From the NCBI GenBank assembly GCA_014874385.1, contig JACWAE010000005.1, forward strand, positions 1 through 41,344: a DNA stretch of 41,344 bases, given 5' to 3'. This document shows positions 30,697 through 39,570 of the stretch, one piece after another; within the stretch, counting starts at the first letter, position 1; the number at the start of each line of letters is the position of its first letter. Below the pieces are notes generated by a model. The model did no database searches, had not been told where the DNA came from, and worked only from the letters and a program-made list of their open reading frames with translations. Source of the stretch: Dehalococcoidia bacterium. Lineage in GTDB: Bacteria; Chloroflexota; Dehalococcoidia; SZUA-161. A program made the translations under genes and the position numbers.

Positions 30697-31206
30697 GTGT
30701 TAGAAGTGAGCAGGTACTACAAGAGAACATACAGGAATCCGAGAGAGTTTTTCTCAGATATGTTTTTTCTTCTCAAGAAATCGGTACGTATTCGGAATTT
30801 AATGCGGAAAAAGATACTATCTAAAGCTTCTAGAGAAAGATTAATGCTGGCGGTCACTTCCGTGTACGGCTGCCGTTACTGCAGTTGGGTACATGCCCGG
30901 GAAGCATTAAAGAGCGGTATCAACCAGACAGAGATTGTCCGACTGTTGAAAGGCAGTATAGATAGCTGTCCTGAAGAAGAGGCTGTCGCGGTGCTTTATG
31001 CCCAGCACTGGGCTGATTCCGACACAAAGCCAGACCACGAGGCTATAAGCAGACTGGTAGAAACCTATGGTCTTGAGAAGGCGGAAACAATTGACTTAGC
31101 CTTGCGAATGATTCGAGTAGGCAATCTTACAGGCAACACATGGGACGCCTTTCTTGCCAGGGTATCATTCGGAGTTCTAGGAAATGCTAAGCAAAACAAT
31201 ACATAA
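30697..31206 (+). CDS. AhpD/carboxymuconolactone decarboxylase-like protein
   Basis: 169 residues. The all-helical AhpD core carries the redox motif CRYCSWVHAREALKSG (CxxC...H), near residues 60-75, typical of alkylhydroperoxidase-D-like proteins. A GTG at 30697 behind GGGTGGG is taken as start; a second GTG four codons later is equally possible. AhpD-type proteins reduce peroxides or act as thiol carriers for AhpC. The presence of the selenium peroxiredoxin 2 kb upstream makes a functional link plausible (inference). Confidence 0.82.
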   Translation: MLEVSRYYKRTYRNPREFFSDMFFLLKKSVRIRNLMRKKILSKASRERLMLAVTSVYGCRYCSWVHAREALKSGINQTEIVRLLKGSIDSCPEEEAVAVLYAQHWADSDTKPDHEAISRLVETYGLEKAETIDLALRMIRVGNLTGNTWDAFLARVSFGVLGNAKQNNT

Positions 31207-31241
31207 TTTGCATCTAAGCAGCGAGCCTGTAAGGAGGAGCT

Positions 31242-31889
31242 TTGGAGAAGTATTTAGCGCCGACATATATCATTGACTGTGACAGCGATTCCATAAAAGT
31301 AAAGGCTCGAGAATTAATCCGGGAACGTGACAAAGATACAGACAGAGCCATAGCCCTGTTCTATTTTGTAAGGGATAATATTGCATACAATCTCTATGTG
31401 CCAAAACACATGCCCGAGCATTTTAAGGCCAGCAGCACTCTGGCCAGAGGCAAAGGTTACTGTGTCCAGAAGGCTGTGCTCTTAGTTGCGCTGGCGAGGG
31501 CGGCTGGCATCCCGGCACGACTATGTTTCGCCAAAATCAGGAACTATCTTGTGCCACCCAAGGTACTTGAGAGATTAAAATCTGACATATTCCCCTGGCA
31601 TGGTTATGCTGAACTTCAACTGGATGGCAAATGGGTCAAGGCCACGCCCGCTTTCGACATTGAAATGTGCCGGGAACAAAGGCTTGTCCCGGTTGAATTC
31701 GATGGGTATAGTGACGCCAAGTTTCACCCATACAATCTGGATGGCAAGAAACACATCGAATACCTGCTTGACCGTGGCCCATTTGACGATGTCCCCCTCG
31801 ATGAGATCCGAAAGGCTCTCATTGAACGTAACATGCTTGATCCAAAACAACTCGACGATGACATAATGGCAACAGAACCCAAGATATGA
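31242..31889 (+). CDS. Transglutaminase-like (papain-fold) protein
   Basis: 215 residues. The catalytic triad of the transglutaminase-like superfamily is visible: Cys in GKGYCVQKAVLLVALARAAG, His in FPWHGYAELQ and Asp in TPAFDIEM. DRAIALFYFVRDNIAYN upstream of the Cys is also typical. The TTG start has AAGGAGGAGC upstream. There is no signal peptide, so it is cytoplasmic and probably a peptidase or amidase rather than a cross-linking enzyme. The substrate is unknown. Confidence 0.83.
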   Translation: MEKYLAPTYIIDCDSDSIKVKARELIRERDKDTDRAIALFYFVRDNIAYNLYVPKHMPEHFKASSTLARGKGYCVQKAVLLVALARAAGIPARLCFAKIRNYLVPPKVLERLKSDIFPWHGYAELQLDGKWVKATPAFDIEMCREQRLVPVEFDGYSDAKFHPYNLDGKKHIEYLLDRGPFDDVPLDEIRKALIERNMLDPKQLDDDIMATEPKI

Positions 31890-32012
31890 AGATAAGCCAG
31901 AGGAAACCGATTACAATCTGCCCTAATATGCGTTGACATTGGTTAGTACTTGACAGTAAAATCCAAGCAGCGACCAGCCCACAGCAGCACAAAGTCACGA
32001 GGTGCTTTTTTT

Positions 32013-32243
32013 ATGAAGTTCACCGGATTCACCATCTACATCGACACAGGCGGCACCTTCACCGACGGGTTTATGACCGCAGGCGACAGAGTTGAACTCG
32101 TCAAGGTGGATACTACTCCTCACGATTTAACAGTCTGCCTCATCAATTGCATCGAGGAAGGCGGAAAAAGATTTACCCTCAGCACAACGGATTTCCTATC
32201 GCAAGCCCTCGTCAGCATAATAGTCAACCATCCCATCCTCTGA
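32013..32243 (+). pseudogene. N-terminal fragment of a hydantoinase/acetone-carboxylase-type (HyuA) gene
   Basis: 76 residues matching only the extreme N-terminus of HyuA-type ATP-dependent enzymes: FTIYIDTGGTFTDGFMTAGD is the nucleotide-binding start, then KVDTTPHDLTVCLINCIEEG. Family members are 500-700 residues long, and the frame ends at TGA 32241-32243 after IIVNHPIL. No continuation is seen in any frame over the next 300 bases, so this is a truncated remnant rather than a Sec codon. ATG 32013 follows ACGAGGTGC. Confidence 0.7.
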
Positions 32244-32558
32244 AGACATACACTAAGCTCATACATAAAGTTATTTGCGCAGCAGTATTCCCCAAATGAT
32301 AACAAGGCAACACCAGCGAGACATTACTCATTTAGTTGTAATCGCTAAACAAGTAGCAGTGAATATTAGCCGGGGTTGCAAAACGAGGGGATACTGACAG
32401 CGTATCAAATTGAGTACCACTAACGGGTTACCCAGGGATAGCCAGATGAGGCTTAGTGATTGATACGTTTAAATATCGTAATGAATGCAAGCAGCCAGAG
32501 CGGGGATTGCAGAAGTCAAATGGATTGCTCAGCAGACCAATGCCTCAGCCTTCATACC
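32244..32558. other. Gene-free interval after the HyuA fragment
   Basis: 315 bases in which I see no credible gene, RNA or repeat. The sequence may be decayed remains of the HyuA locus. Confidence 0.4.
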
Positions 32559-32873
32559 CTAGCTTCTAGAGTCGAGGCCTTTCGTTCGCACCTGTTTCTT
32601 CTTCCAGCCCAGGGCTTTTAAAAAATCACCGATGGCAGTGTCCTCATATGTCTCGTGACGCATGGGTAGATCGGGATTAATACGGTACCTTATGCCCCTT
32701 CCTTCCTTCTTCTTGGCAATATACCCCTCGGCTTCGAGGTCAGCGATTATCTTCCGAGTTGCCCTCTCTGTAATACCTACCATAGCAGAAAGCTCGCGCC
32801 CAGTGATTCTAGGGTATTTGGCAAGAACGCTCAATACCAGGCCATGATTGGTAAGAAACGTCCAGCCATGCAT
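32559..32873 (-). CDS. Winged-helix DNA-binding protein
   Basis: 104 residues from ATG 32873, just behind AAGGGGGGTGG; an in-frame ATG at 32894 overlaps that SD. The helix-turn-helix and wing cover about residues 12-65: LVLSVLAKYPRITGRELSAM, then ITERATRKIIADLEAEGYIA and KKEGRGIRYRIN. This is a MarR/ArsR-like fold without ArsR metal-binding cysteines. The C-terminal 40 residues are basic. It is divergent from the small basic genes and the ArsB-like permease; it could regulate them (inference). Confidence 0.75.
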   Translation of the reverse strand: MHGWTFLTNHGLVLSVLAKYPRITGRELSAMVGITERATRKIIADLEAEGYIAKKKEGRGIRYRINPDLPMRHETYEDTAIGDFLKALGWKKKQVRTKGLDSRS

Positions 32874-33177
32874 AGTACCACCCCCCTTCAACAATTATCT
32901 CTAGAATCACCCGAAAACATATTGACAGCGATAATTAATGCTGCTAAGGTGTTACAAAATATGATGCACAAATCGTGATATTTACATCATGTCGGCTAAT
33001 TCATGTTTAGCCTTCTCTTTATAACACAGCCGGAGGTGTAATTGCAACCCTGCATTTTGTCTTTTCTGATAGCGGCCTCAATGCAATAAAAAGGATATAG
33101 ACAGAGCACCAAGAGTAATGATAAAATCAGGGCAGTAAATTCTGCTGGAAAGTATCTAAGCTGATGGAGGACATTTT

Positions 33178-33300
33178 ATGGGCCGGAAGGAAAAGAAAGC
33201 TCAGCAAAGGCAGGCATACAAAGCAGCATTCAAAAAGGTCAAGCATGGCCATGGTGGCCGCGCAATTCGGAAGAAGGAAGAGGCAGCTCTCGGCAGATAG
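33178..33300 (+). CDS. Tiny basic protein
   Basis: 40 residues, MGRKEKKAQQRQAYKAAFKK at the start and rich in Lys, Arg, Gln and Ala throughout, with a HGHGG turn in the middle. The ATG has GGAGG nine bases upstream (GATGGAGGACATTTT). No family is recognised. The charge suggests nucleic-acid or ribosome binding. Confidence 0.5.
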   Translation: MGRKEKKAQQRQAYKAAFKKVKHGHGGRAIRKKEEAALGR

Positions 33301-33484
33301 GACATAAGGCAGGTCTGACCTGAAAAAGCAACATACCTGGGGATGTTAACAGGCGGCTATTTATCAAACATGGATACAATTTTATCCAACAATAACCATA
33401 GTCCGCTTGAGGACATTCCCGGTTTGTTTTTGTAAGCGGAAGATATTACAGAAACCGAAGCTGTCACGAAAGGAGGTGAACAAC

Positions 33485-33592
33485 ATGGCACAAAAAGGAG
33501 GCTGCTCTGCAAGAAAGCCTTGCGGTAGTTCAGCGAAGCCAGCAGCCAAGAAAACAGCCAAGGCGAAGACATCAAAGTCCACCAAGAAATAG
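33485..33592 (+). CDS. Tiny Lys/Ala-rich protein with two cysteines
   Basis: 35 residues. MAQKGGCSARKPCGSSAKPA is followed by a Lys/Ala/Thr-rich tail that resembles histone H1 C-terminal repeats. The ATG is behind a perfect AAAGGAGGTG. A strong intrinsic terminator follows 36 bases after the stop, supporting a real, separately transcribed gene. It may bind DNA or RNA. Confidence 0.6.
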   Translation: MAQKGGCSARKPCGSSAKPAAKKTAKAKTSKSTKK

Positions 33593-33627
33593 AGCGAATA
33601 TCGCTGCATAGAAAAGTCGGAAGAGGT

Positions 33628-33663
33628 CGCTCTCCGGGGGAGAGCGATTCTTCTGTTCTTTTT
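33628..33663 (+). terminator. Intrinsic terminator
   Basis: CGCTCTCC (33628-33635) and GGAGAGCG (33639-33646) form an 8-bp stem with a GGG loop, followed by ATTCTTCTGTTCTTTTT. It ends the small basic gene and lies only 15 bases before the permease start. Confidence 0.8.
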
Positions 33664-33677
33664 AGGAATCGGATTCT

Positions 33678-34946
33678 ATGATACTCACGCTCTGTATCTT
33701 TGCTTTCACTTTAATACTAATCATGGTCAGGCCCAGACCCCTGAACGAGGCTACAGCAGCCTTGTTGGGGGCTATTCTCATGTTAGCCGCGAGCATCGTC
33801 TCGCCGTCTCAGGCCTACGACGTGCTCAAGACCATCGCCAACATCCTTCTATTCTTTCTGGGACTGATGATTGTCTGCGCTGTAGCCGACCGAGCTGGCT
33901 TCTTCGAGTGGAGCGCCCTTAAAGCAATCAGGCTTGCCAATGGTCAAGGACGCAGGTTACTGCTCGTCCTCTTCGGCCTGGGGGCAGTGATCACCACATT
34001 CTTTTCCAACGATGCTACCGCCCTGATATTAACCCCGATTGTTTACGTGCTGGTTACCAGGTTGAAGCTCAACCCTTTGCCTTATGTTTTTGCCTGCGCC
34101 TTCATCGCCAATACTGCCTCCATGATGCTACCCATATCAAACCCGGTGAATTTGCTCCCTGTGGATAAATTTGGGCTCACTCTGAGTGCATATCTCCGGT
34201 TTCTCCTTTTGCCTACGATATTGGCGATTCTAATAAATATAGCTCTCTTTGCCATCATCTTTCGCAAGGCTATTTCGACTTCATTTAAATACGATAGTAC
34301 AGGATTCTCAGTCAAAATCGACAGGTTTTTCCTCTTCACCTGCGTTGGCCTTGTCCTAACTGCCCTTGGTTACATATTCACCTCCCTTTATGGCAAGCCA
34401 CTTTCCTGGCCAGCGCTGGGGGGTGCTGCCTTCCTTCTCATAGGCGGTTTCGCCTTCCATCGCCTCACCCTTAAGCGTGTTAATTCGGGCATCTCCTGGT
34501 CCATTCTCCTCTTTATTTTCAGCCTGGCCCTGCTGGTTAAAGGCCTGGACAATGCAGGAGTAACTCACACACTGGGGCAAGCACTGGCAAACCTTTCCTC
34601 CAGAGGCTCTCTGGGAGCAATCATGGCCACTTCCTTCGGCACCGCTATCGGCTCAAACCTCATCAATAACTGGTCGATGATGCTGATATCAGTATCGAGT
34701 TTGGGAAATCTAAGCACCTCGATACCAATTTTTAATCACAGCCTTATCTATTCAACCATCGTCGGAGCCGATTTGGGCCCCAATATCGCCATCATTGGCT
34801 CGCTATCCTCCATGCTATGGCTCGCCATCTTGAGAAAGAAAGGGCTCGACATCCATCCCATGCAATACTTAAAGCTCGGACTGATGGTTGCTCCTCCCAT
34901 GCTCCTTGCCGCTGCTCTGGGTCTCTATGTTTGCAGCCTGTTCTGA
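33678..34946 (+). CDS. arsB: ArsB-like arsenite/anion permease
   Basis: 422 residues with about eleven membrane helices, the size of ArsB. Characteristic motifs are FSNDATALILTPIVYVLVTR, IANTASMMLPISNPVNLLPV and ADLGPNIAIIGSLSSMLWLA, which match the ArsB family of the ion transporter superfamily. ArsB exports arsenite or antimonite, driven by the proton motive force. No arsR, arsC or arsA gene is adjacent, and the nearby winged-helix protein lacks ArsR metal sites, so the substrate could also be another anion. The ATG lies just after the terminator; the SD is weak (TTAGGAATCGG). Confidence 0.83.
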   Translation: MILTLCIFAFTLILIMVRPRPLNEATAALLGAILMLAASIVSPSQAYDVLKTIANILLFFLGLMIVCAVADRAGFFEWSALKAIRLANGQGRRLLLVLFGLGAVITTFFSNDATALILTPIVYVLVTRLKLNPLPYVFACAFIANTASMMLPISNPVNLLPVDKFGLTLSAYLRFLLLPTILAILINIALFAIIFRKAISTSFKYDSTGFSVKIDRFFLFTCVGLVLTALGYIFTSLYGKPLSWPALGGAAFLLIGGFAFHRLTLKRVNSGISWSILLFIFSLALLVKGLDNAGVTHTLGQALANLSSRGSLGAIMATSFGTAIGSNLINNWSMMLISVSSLGNLSTSIPIFNHSLIYSTIVGADLGPNIAIIGSLSSMLWLAILRKKGLDIHPMQYLKLGLMVAPPMLLAAALGLYVCSLF

Positions 34947-35146
34947 AGCTAAATTTTAGTAGCGCGGCCATTTATATAGTACTTCTTAACTATTTTTTAA
35001 AAATGCCCCAAAAAACCCTTGACATATACCTCCATTAGTGATATTTGTTATACGAAGGGAATAAATGGTGCTGTGTTATTCATGAACTGTAGTGCATGTT
35101 TCGCACAGCAGGAAAAGAATTAAGACTAAAAGGAGGCGACCTTAAG

Positions 35147-36499
35147 GTGACACAATCGAATATTGTTATGCAAGAAAAGGCGCTTACCTCGGCAGAAGAG
35201 GAACCTCCAAGCGCTGCCATTAGCGAGACCGAAGAGCCCCCAAGTAGTAAAAGCACAATAGGCTCGGAAAACCGGAAGAGATTCTTCGGCCATGTTACGG
35301 AGGGAAATTGGAAGGATTGGAGATGGCACTTCCGGAACCGAATCACCACCATTGACGAATTATCCAAGTTCATCCCCCTGTCAGGCAAAGAGCAATCAAG
35401 GCTTAAACTGGTAGCAACCAAATACCCCTTTGCGGTGACCCCTCATTATCTCACCCTGATCAACGTGGATGACCCCAATGACCCCATAAGGAAGCAGGCC
35501 ATACCGTCTTTTGACGAGATAGGTCTGGTCGGAATGGGGCAGGAGGACCCACTGGAGGAGGCGAGGGATTCGCTTGTCCCCGGGTTAGTACAACGCTATC
35601 CAGACAGAGCGTTGATGGTGCTTACCGACATATGTCCCATGTTCTGCCGTCACTGCACCCGCAAGAGAGAGTGGAAAAACGGCGGTTGGGTGCGCAAGGC
35701 TGCCGAGATCGAAACAATGCTTGACGAGATACGCAGGCGCAAGATAATTAGAGATGTTATCATCTCCGGCGGTGACCCATTGACCTTATCCACACACCGT
35801 CTGGAAGAAGTTATCTCAAAGTTGAGACAAATAGAGCATGTAGAGATCATACGCATAGGCACGCGTTTCCCTGTGGTGCTGCCGCAGCGTATAGACGATG
35901 AGCTTTGCGCGATGCTATCGAAATACGGCCCGATATGGCTCAACACCCATTTCAACCATCCCAATGAGATAACGCCTGAGTCAGCCGCAGCCTGTGACAA
36001 GCTGCTTCGAAGCGGAATCCCTGTCAACAACCAGTCCGTGCTGCTGCGCGGAGTAAACGACTCGGTTGACACGCAGATGAAGCTATGCCAGGGGCTCCTC
36101 AAGACGAAGGTGAGACCTTACTATCTCTTCCAGGCCGACGAGGTACAGGGCACAGAGCACCTGCGCACCACTGTAGAGGCAGGATTAAAAATTATAGAAG
36201 GAATGCGGGGGTACACCTCAGGTATAGCCATACCTACCTATGTAGTGGATTTGCCTGGGGGCGGAGGTAAAGTGCCCCTCCAGCCAGAATACCTTATATC
36301 GCAAACTGGTGACACACTTACCTTCAGGAACTACCAGGGCCGTATCTTCCATTACCGGGAGCCAAAGCTGATAGGACAAAGTCCCCCCAAGAATGGGCAA
36401 CGAAATGGCCGAAAGACACGGTCTGTTCTTACTCAGCTTATGCTGTTTACGGAAGAGGAAAAGGTTAGAGATGAAAATAGGGCTGTCGTACGATCTTAA
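35147..36499 (+). CDS. kamA: KamA-family lysine 2,3-aminomutase (radical SAM, PLP)
   Basis: 450 residues from GTG 35147, with AGGAGG ten bases upstream; an in-frame ATG at 35096 has no SD. The radical-SAM cluster motif is CPMFCRHC. The PLP Lys is in VVDLPGGGGK. The two Asp that hold the substrate epsilon-amino group in lysine aminomutase (Asp293 and Asp330 of the clostridial enzyme) are kept, in FQADEVQGTEHLRTT and VVDLPGGGGK. Glutamate aminomutases lack them, so lysine is the likely substrate and beta-lysine the product. The N-terminal 40 residues are acidic and not conserved. The last 29 bases overlap the next gene. Unlike AblA-AblB systems, two ATP-grasp genes sit between it and the acetyltransferase. 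Confidence 0.88.
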   Translation: MTQSNIVMQEKALTSAEEEPPSAAISETEEPPSSKSTIGSENRKRFFGHVTEGNWKDWRWHFRNRITTIDELSKFIPLSGKEQSRLKLVATKYPFAVTPHYLTLINVDDPNDPIRKQAIPSFDEIGLVGMGQEDPLEEARDSLVPGLVQRYPDRALMVLTDICPMFCRHCTRKREWKNGGWVRKAAEIETMLDEIRRRKIIRDVIISGGDPLTLSTHRLEEVISKLRQIEHVEIIRIGTRFPVVLPQRIDDELCAMLSKYGPIWLNTHFNHPNEITPESAAACDKLLRSGIPVNNQSVLLRGVNDSVDTQMKLCQGLLKTKVRPYYLFQADEVQGTEHLRTTVEAGLKIIEGMRGYTSGIAIPTYVVDLPGGGGKVPLQPEYLISQTGDTLTFRNYQGRIFHYREPKLIGQSPPKNGQRNGRKTRSVLTQLMLFTEEEKVRDENRAVVRS

Positions 36500-37508
36500 G
36501 AATGAAGTAACCCTAACCCGAGAGCATCCCGAGGATGCTCTTGAAGAATACGATTCCCTGGAAACAGTAAATGCTATCGCTGCTGTTTTGGAGTCCCTGG
36601 GGCACTCCGTCGTCAAGTTAAGTGGTGGCAGGAAGTTTCTCGCTAACATCCTTCAGAGATATGTGGACTTTGTTTTCAACATCTCTGAGGGAAGAGGAAA
36701 CTATAGAAGCAGAGAGGCCCAGATACCCGCCATCCTCGAGATGCTGGATATACCTTATTCCGGGTCAGACCCCCAGTGTCTGGCAGTCGCTCTGGATAAG
36801 CCGCTGACTAAGAAGTTGGTACAGGCAGCAGGCGTCCGCACCCCGAAGTGGGAGGTTGTCAGCGATAGGCAGGAGATGGAGGAGATATGCCGGGACAGTT
36901 TCCCTCTGCCTGCTTTCATAAAGCCGGCCTTCGAGGGCTCGAGCAAGGGCATTCGGCTCGGATGCAGGGTTGAAGACCGGGACCAAATGGCGAGGGTTAC
37001 AGGAGCGATACTTGAGCAATACCAGCAGCCGGTGATGGTAGAGGAGTTCATTTCAGGTGATGAAGTGACTGTAGGAGTAGTAGGCAATTCCCCACCGCAA
37101 ATCGTAGGTATCATGCGCATTCTGCCCAAGAAAAGGAGCAATAGTTTTGTCTATTCGCTGGAAGTAAAAAGGGACTGGCAAAATCAGGTAGATTATGAGT
37201 GCCCGGCGCAGCTTGAGGCAAAGGTTCTGAAAAAGATTGCTGATTTCAGCCTGAGGGCTTTTGATGTTCTGGGATGCCGTGACTTCGCTCGGCTGGACTT
37301 CAGGCTCGACCAAAAAGGTATGCCCTGTTTTCTGGAAATTAACCCGCTGCCGGGGCTTAACCCGAAGTCGAGCGACCTGCCGATCATGGCTTACAAGATG
37401 GGCTGGAACTATCAGAGTCTGATAAGCTCTGTGCTCGAAGCTGCTCTGGAGAGATATCCGGGAGCCGGGGCACTCATCAAGCACAGCGAAATTATTAAGG
37501 TAGGGTAG
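36471..37508 (+). CDS. ATP-grasp ligase, D-Ala-D-Ala ligase-like (first)
   Basis: 345 residues from ATG 36471; an in-frame ATG at 36393 would lie deep in the kamA gene. The N-terminal ligase domain starts MKIGLSYDLKNEVTL. The ATP-grasp core has AFIKPAFEGSSKGIRLG, VMVEEFISGDEVTVGVVG and the Mg/ATP site RLDFRLDQKGMPCFLEINPL. The fold forms an acyl-phosphate and joins it to an amine. It overlaps kamA by 29 bases and is six bases from a second homologue, so it is not the housekeeping Ddl. A substrate related to beta-lysine is inferred. Confidence 0.85.
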   Translation: MKIGLSYDLKNEVTLTREHPEDALEEYDSLETVNAIAAVLESLGHSVVKLSGGRKFLANILQRYVDFVFNISEGRGNYRSREAQIPAILEMLDIPYSGSDPQCLAVALDKPLTKKLVQAAGVRTPKWEVVSDRQEMEEICRDSFPLPAFIKPAFEGSSKGIRLGCRVEDRDQMARVTGAILEQYQQPVMVEEFISGDEVTVGVVGNSPPQIVGIMRILPKKRSNSFVYSLEVKRDWQNQVDYECPAQLEAKVLKKIADFSLRAFDVLGCRDFARLDFRLDQKGMPCFLEINPLPGLNPKSSDLPIMAYKMGWNYQSLISSVLEAALERYPGAGALIKHSEIIKVG

Positions 37509-37513
37509 ACACT

Positions 37514-38539
37514 GTGCACCTGAAAATAGCGATAATCTTCAATCAGCCAAGCTCCGACCACTATGACGAGATTGGAGAGTTCAAAGCGATCGCTAGCGTG
37601 CTTGAAGAGGTAAAGCCGGTCCACCGGGCACTCTCCGAGCTGGGCTATTCGGTATTTAAAACCCCTCTGCGTCCACCTCTTGAGCTAGCCGAAGAAAAAC
37701 TCAGGGCTTTAGAGGCAGACCTCGTGTTCAATCTCTTCGAAGGCTTTGAAGGCCGCCCCGAAACAGAAGCTATAGTAGCCGATATGCTCTCTGGATTGGG
37801 CATACCCTTTACCGGCAATCCGCCCTCCACTCTCTCCCTTGCCCTGAACAAAGCGAAGGCCAAAGCGGTCCTGGAAGTTGGGGGTATCAGGACGCCGAGG
37901 TATCAGGCCTTGAGCCCCGAAAATCTGCAGCCGTTCCATCTCGATTTCCCCTGCATCGTTAAGCCTCTGGGTGAAGATGCCAGCCATGGCCTGTCGGAGG
38001 AGAGTGTAGTTGAGAACTTCGACCAGCTTACCAGGCAGGTAAACAAGATGAGCCAGCATTTCAGGGGAGACGTCCTGGTCGAAGAGTTCCTGCAGGGGCG
38101 TGAATTCAACTGTACAGTGCTGGGCAACAAAGAGCCAATCGCTCTGCCTGTAGCTGAAATGGTGTATTACCTGCCTCCTGAACTGCCCAAATTGCTCACC
38201 TTCGCTGCCAAGTGGTATGAGGAGACCCTTTATTATAAAGGTACCAAAGCTACATGCCCTGCAGAAATAGGAGAGCGGGAGAGAGACCTGATTTCCCAGA
38301 CTGCCCTGTTCGCCTTCAAACTGCTGGAGTGCCGCGGCTATGCCAGAGTCGATATGCGCCTGGATGATGAAGGAATGCCCAATGTTTTAGAGGTGAACCC
38401 GAACCCCGACATATCCCCGGGTTATGGTGCGGCCCGCCAGGCCAAGGCGGCGGGTCTGACCTACAACCAGTTCATCGAGAAAATTGTAATGTTTGCCCTC
38501 GAGGACCACACATACAACCAAGTCGAAGATTTTGTTTAG
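37514..38539 (+). CDS. ATP-grasp ligase, D-Ala-D-Ala ligase-like (second)
   Basis: 341 residues. The GTG start is five bases after the first ligase. Core motifs: CIVKPLGEDASHGLSEESVV, VLVEEFLQGREFNCTVLG and RVDMRLDDEGMPNVLEVNPN followed by PDISPGYGAAR. It is clearly related to the first ligase but not a recent copy: the first has a GSSKG glycine loop and the second GEDASHG, so substrates probably differ. It is followed by a strong hairpin, then the acetyltransferase. It may add a second residue in a two-step ligation (inference). Confidence 0.85.
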   Translation: MHLKIAIIFNQPSSDHYDEIGEFKAIASVLEEVKPVHRALSELGYSVFKTPLRPPLELAEEKLRALEADLVFNLFEGFEGRPETEAIVADMLSGLGIPFTGNPPSTLSLALNKAKAKAVLEVGGIRTPRYQALSPENLQPFHLDFPCIVKPLGEDASHGLSEESVVENFDQLTRQVNKMSQHFRGDVLVEEFLQGREFNCTVLGNKEPIALPVAEMVYYLPPELPKLLTFAAKWYEETLYYKGTKATCPAEIGERERDLISQTALFAFKLLECRGYARVDMRLDDEGMPNVLEVNPNPDISPGYGAARQAKAAGLTYNQFIEKIVMFALEDHTYNQVEDFV

Positions 38540-38566
38540 CGGCCTGCTGATTTAGAGGAGTTACCG

Positions 38567-38593
38567 GGGGGCGGGTTTTTCAAACCCGCCCCC
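38567..38593 (+). terminator. GC-rich hairpin between ligase and acetyltransferase genes
   Basis: GGGGGCGGGTTT (38567-38578) and AAACCCGCCCCC (38582-38593) form a perfect 12-bp stem with a TTC loop. On either strand the stem half contains T or A runs, but no T-tail follows. It could lower expression of the downstream acetyltransferase relative to the ligases. Confidence 0.6.
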
Positions 38594-38628
38594 GCTACTG
38601 TATGGTATGTAGAGAGGGGTTGAAAGTA

Positions 38629-39117
38629 GTGGCTAAGCACCCTCATATCAGGCCGATGGTCCCTGAGGACAAAGCGGCCGTGATGAGAATCCTTGAAGCC
38701 ACACCCGAGTTCACGCCGGACGAGGTGATTGTGGCTGAAGAGCTCATCGACTACTATTTAAGCGACCCCGTTGGCTCGGACTACCTCATTCTAGTGGCAG
38801 AGGTTGACTCAGAGGTTGCAGGCTACATTTGCTGGGGACTCACCCCGCTCACCGAGGGCACCTGGGATATCTACTGGATTGCCACCGCCCGGGAGAAGCA
38901 GGGACAGGGCATCGGCACAGCCCTGCTGGCCTCTGCCGAAGCCAGGATCAAAGAGTCCCGGGGCAGGCTGGCTTTTATCGAGACATCGTCCAAGCCGGGG
39001 TACGAGAGGACAGAACGGTTTTACCGTTCGCACGGCTACGACCTGATTTGCCGTATCCCGGACTTCTATGCCCCCGGTGACGACAAGTTGATCCTGCAGA
39101 AACGATTGAGCCCGTAG
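38629..39117 (+). CDS. GNAT-family N-acetyltransferase
   Basis: 162 residues from GTG 38629, which has GAGAGGGG upstream; an in-frame ATG at 38602 is within three bases of the hairpin region and has no SD. The GNAT fold is clear: LVAEVDSEVAGYICWGLTP, then IYWIATAREKQGQGIGTALL with the QGQGIG acetyl-CoA loop, and FIETSSKPGYERTERFYRSH. In AblA-AblB systems a GNAT enzyme acetylates beta-lysine to the compatible solute N-epsilon-acetyl-beta-lysine. This enzyme is shorter than AblB and separated from kamA by two ligases, so it may act on another product. Confidence 0.85.
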   Translation: MAKHPHIRPMVPEDKAAVMRILEATPEFTPDEVIVAEELIDYYLSDPVGSDYLILVAEVDSEVAGYICWGLTPLTEGTWDIYWIATAREKQGQGIGTALLASAEARIKESRGRLAFIETSSKPGYERTERFYRSHGYDLICRIPDFYAPGDDKLILQKRLSP

Positions 39118-39570
39118 GAGCCAACTAAGTTAACTCAAACCGCCGCCCCGTTTGCCAGACCTCTAAAGCCCAGAGACCATTCAGGGCAAAGTAATAATAG
39201 AATCGGTTCTCATATTGTCAAGAGGGAAATGTCGCGGGGAGCGGTTCGCCGCAGAGGGCGCTGAGAACGCGGAGGCGGAGAAGATTATTTCGTAAATTTC
39301 AGCCAGTTGCCTCTGCGCGCTTCGTGTACTTTGGGGGTAGGCCCTTCGAGGCGAAAAGGACGATGTGAAAGGGAGACGGCTGTTTTACAACCTAAAATAG
39401 CAATATTACGGAGGCCCTCCAAAAAAACTTGTTTTCAGACCGGCAGTCGCAGAAAGGCTGTGGCGGTAGACATAAGTATGCTGTTGACCTTTGAGGACCC
39501 CTGTTCAGAGAGACATGAGACCTGTGCCACACTTAGGACACCTCATAAGTTGGGAGGTAGTAACATAGAT
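39118..39570. other. Gene-free interval with an imperfect GCAGAGG inverted repeat
   Basis: 453 bases without a credible gene. At about 39240-39330 blocks rich in CGCAGAGG and GCGGAGG face CCTCTGCGCG in opposite orientation. This resembles palindromic intergenic repeats seen in many environmental genomes. Both flanking genes end here (convergent). Confidence 0.4.

Noticed and set aside
32013-32243. TGA ending the HyuA-like frame as a second selenocysteine codon
   Set aside because: Frame homology does not resume after the TGA, no Cys is expected there in the family, and no hairpin follows.
35019-35047. TTGACA upstream of kamA as a promoter
   Set aside because: The -35 is perfect, but no acceptable -10 lies at 16-18 bases (TATTTG); left unannotated.
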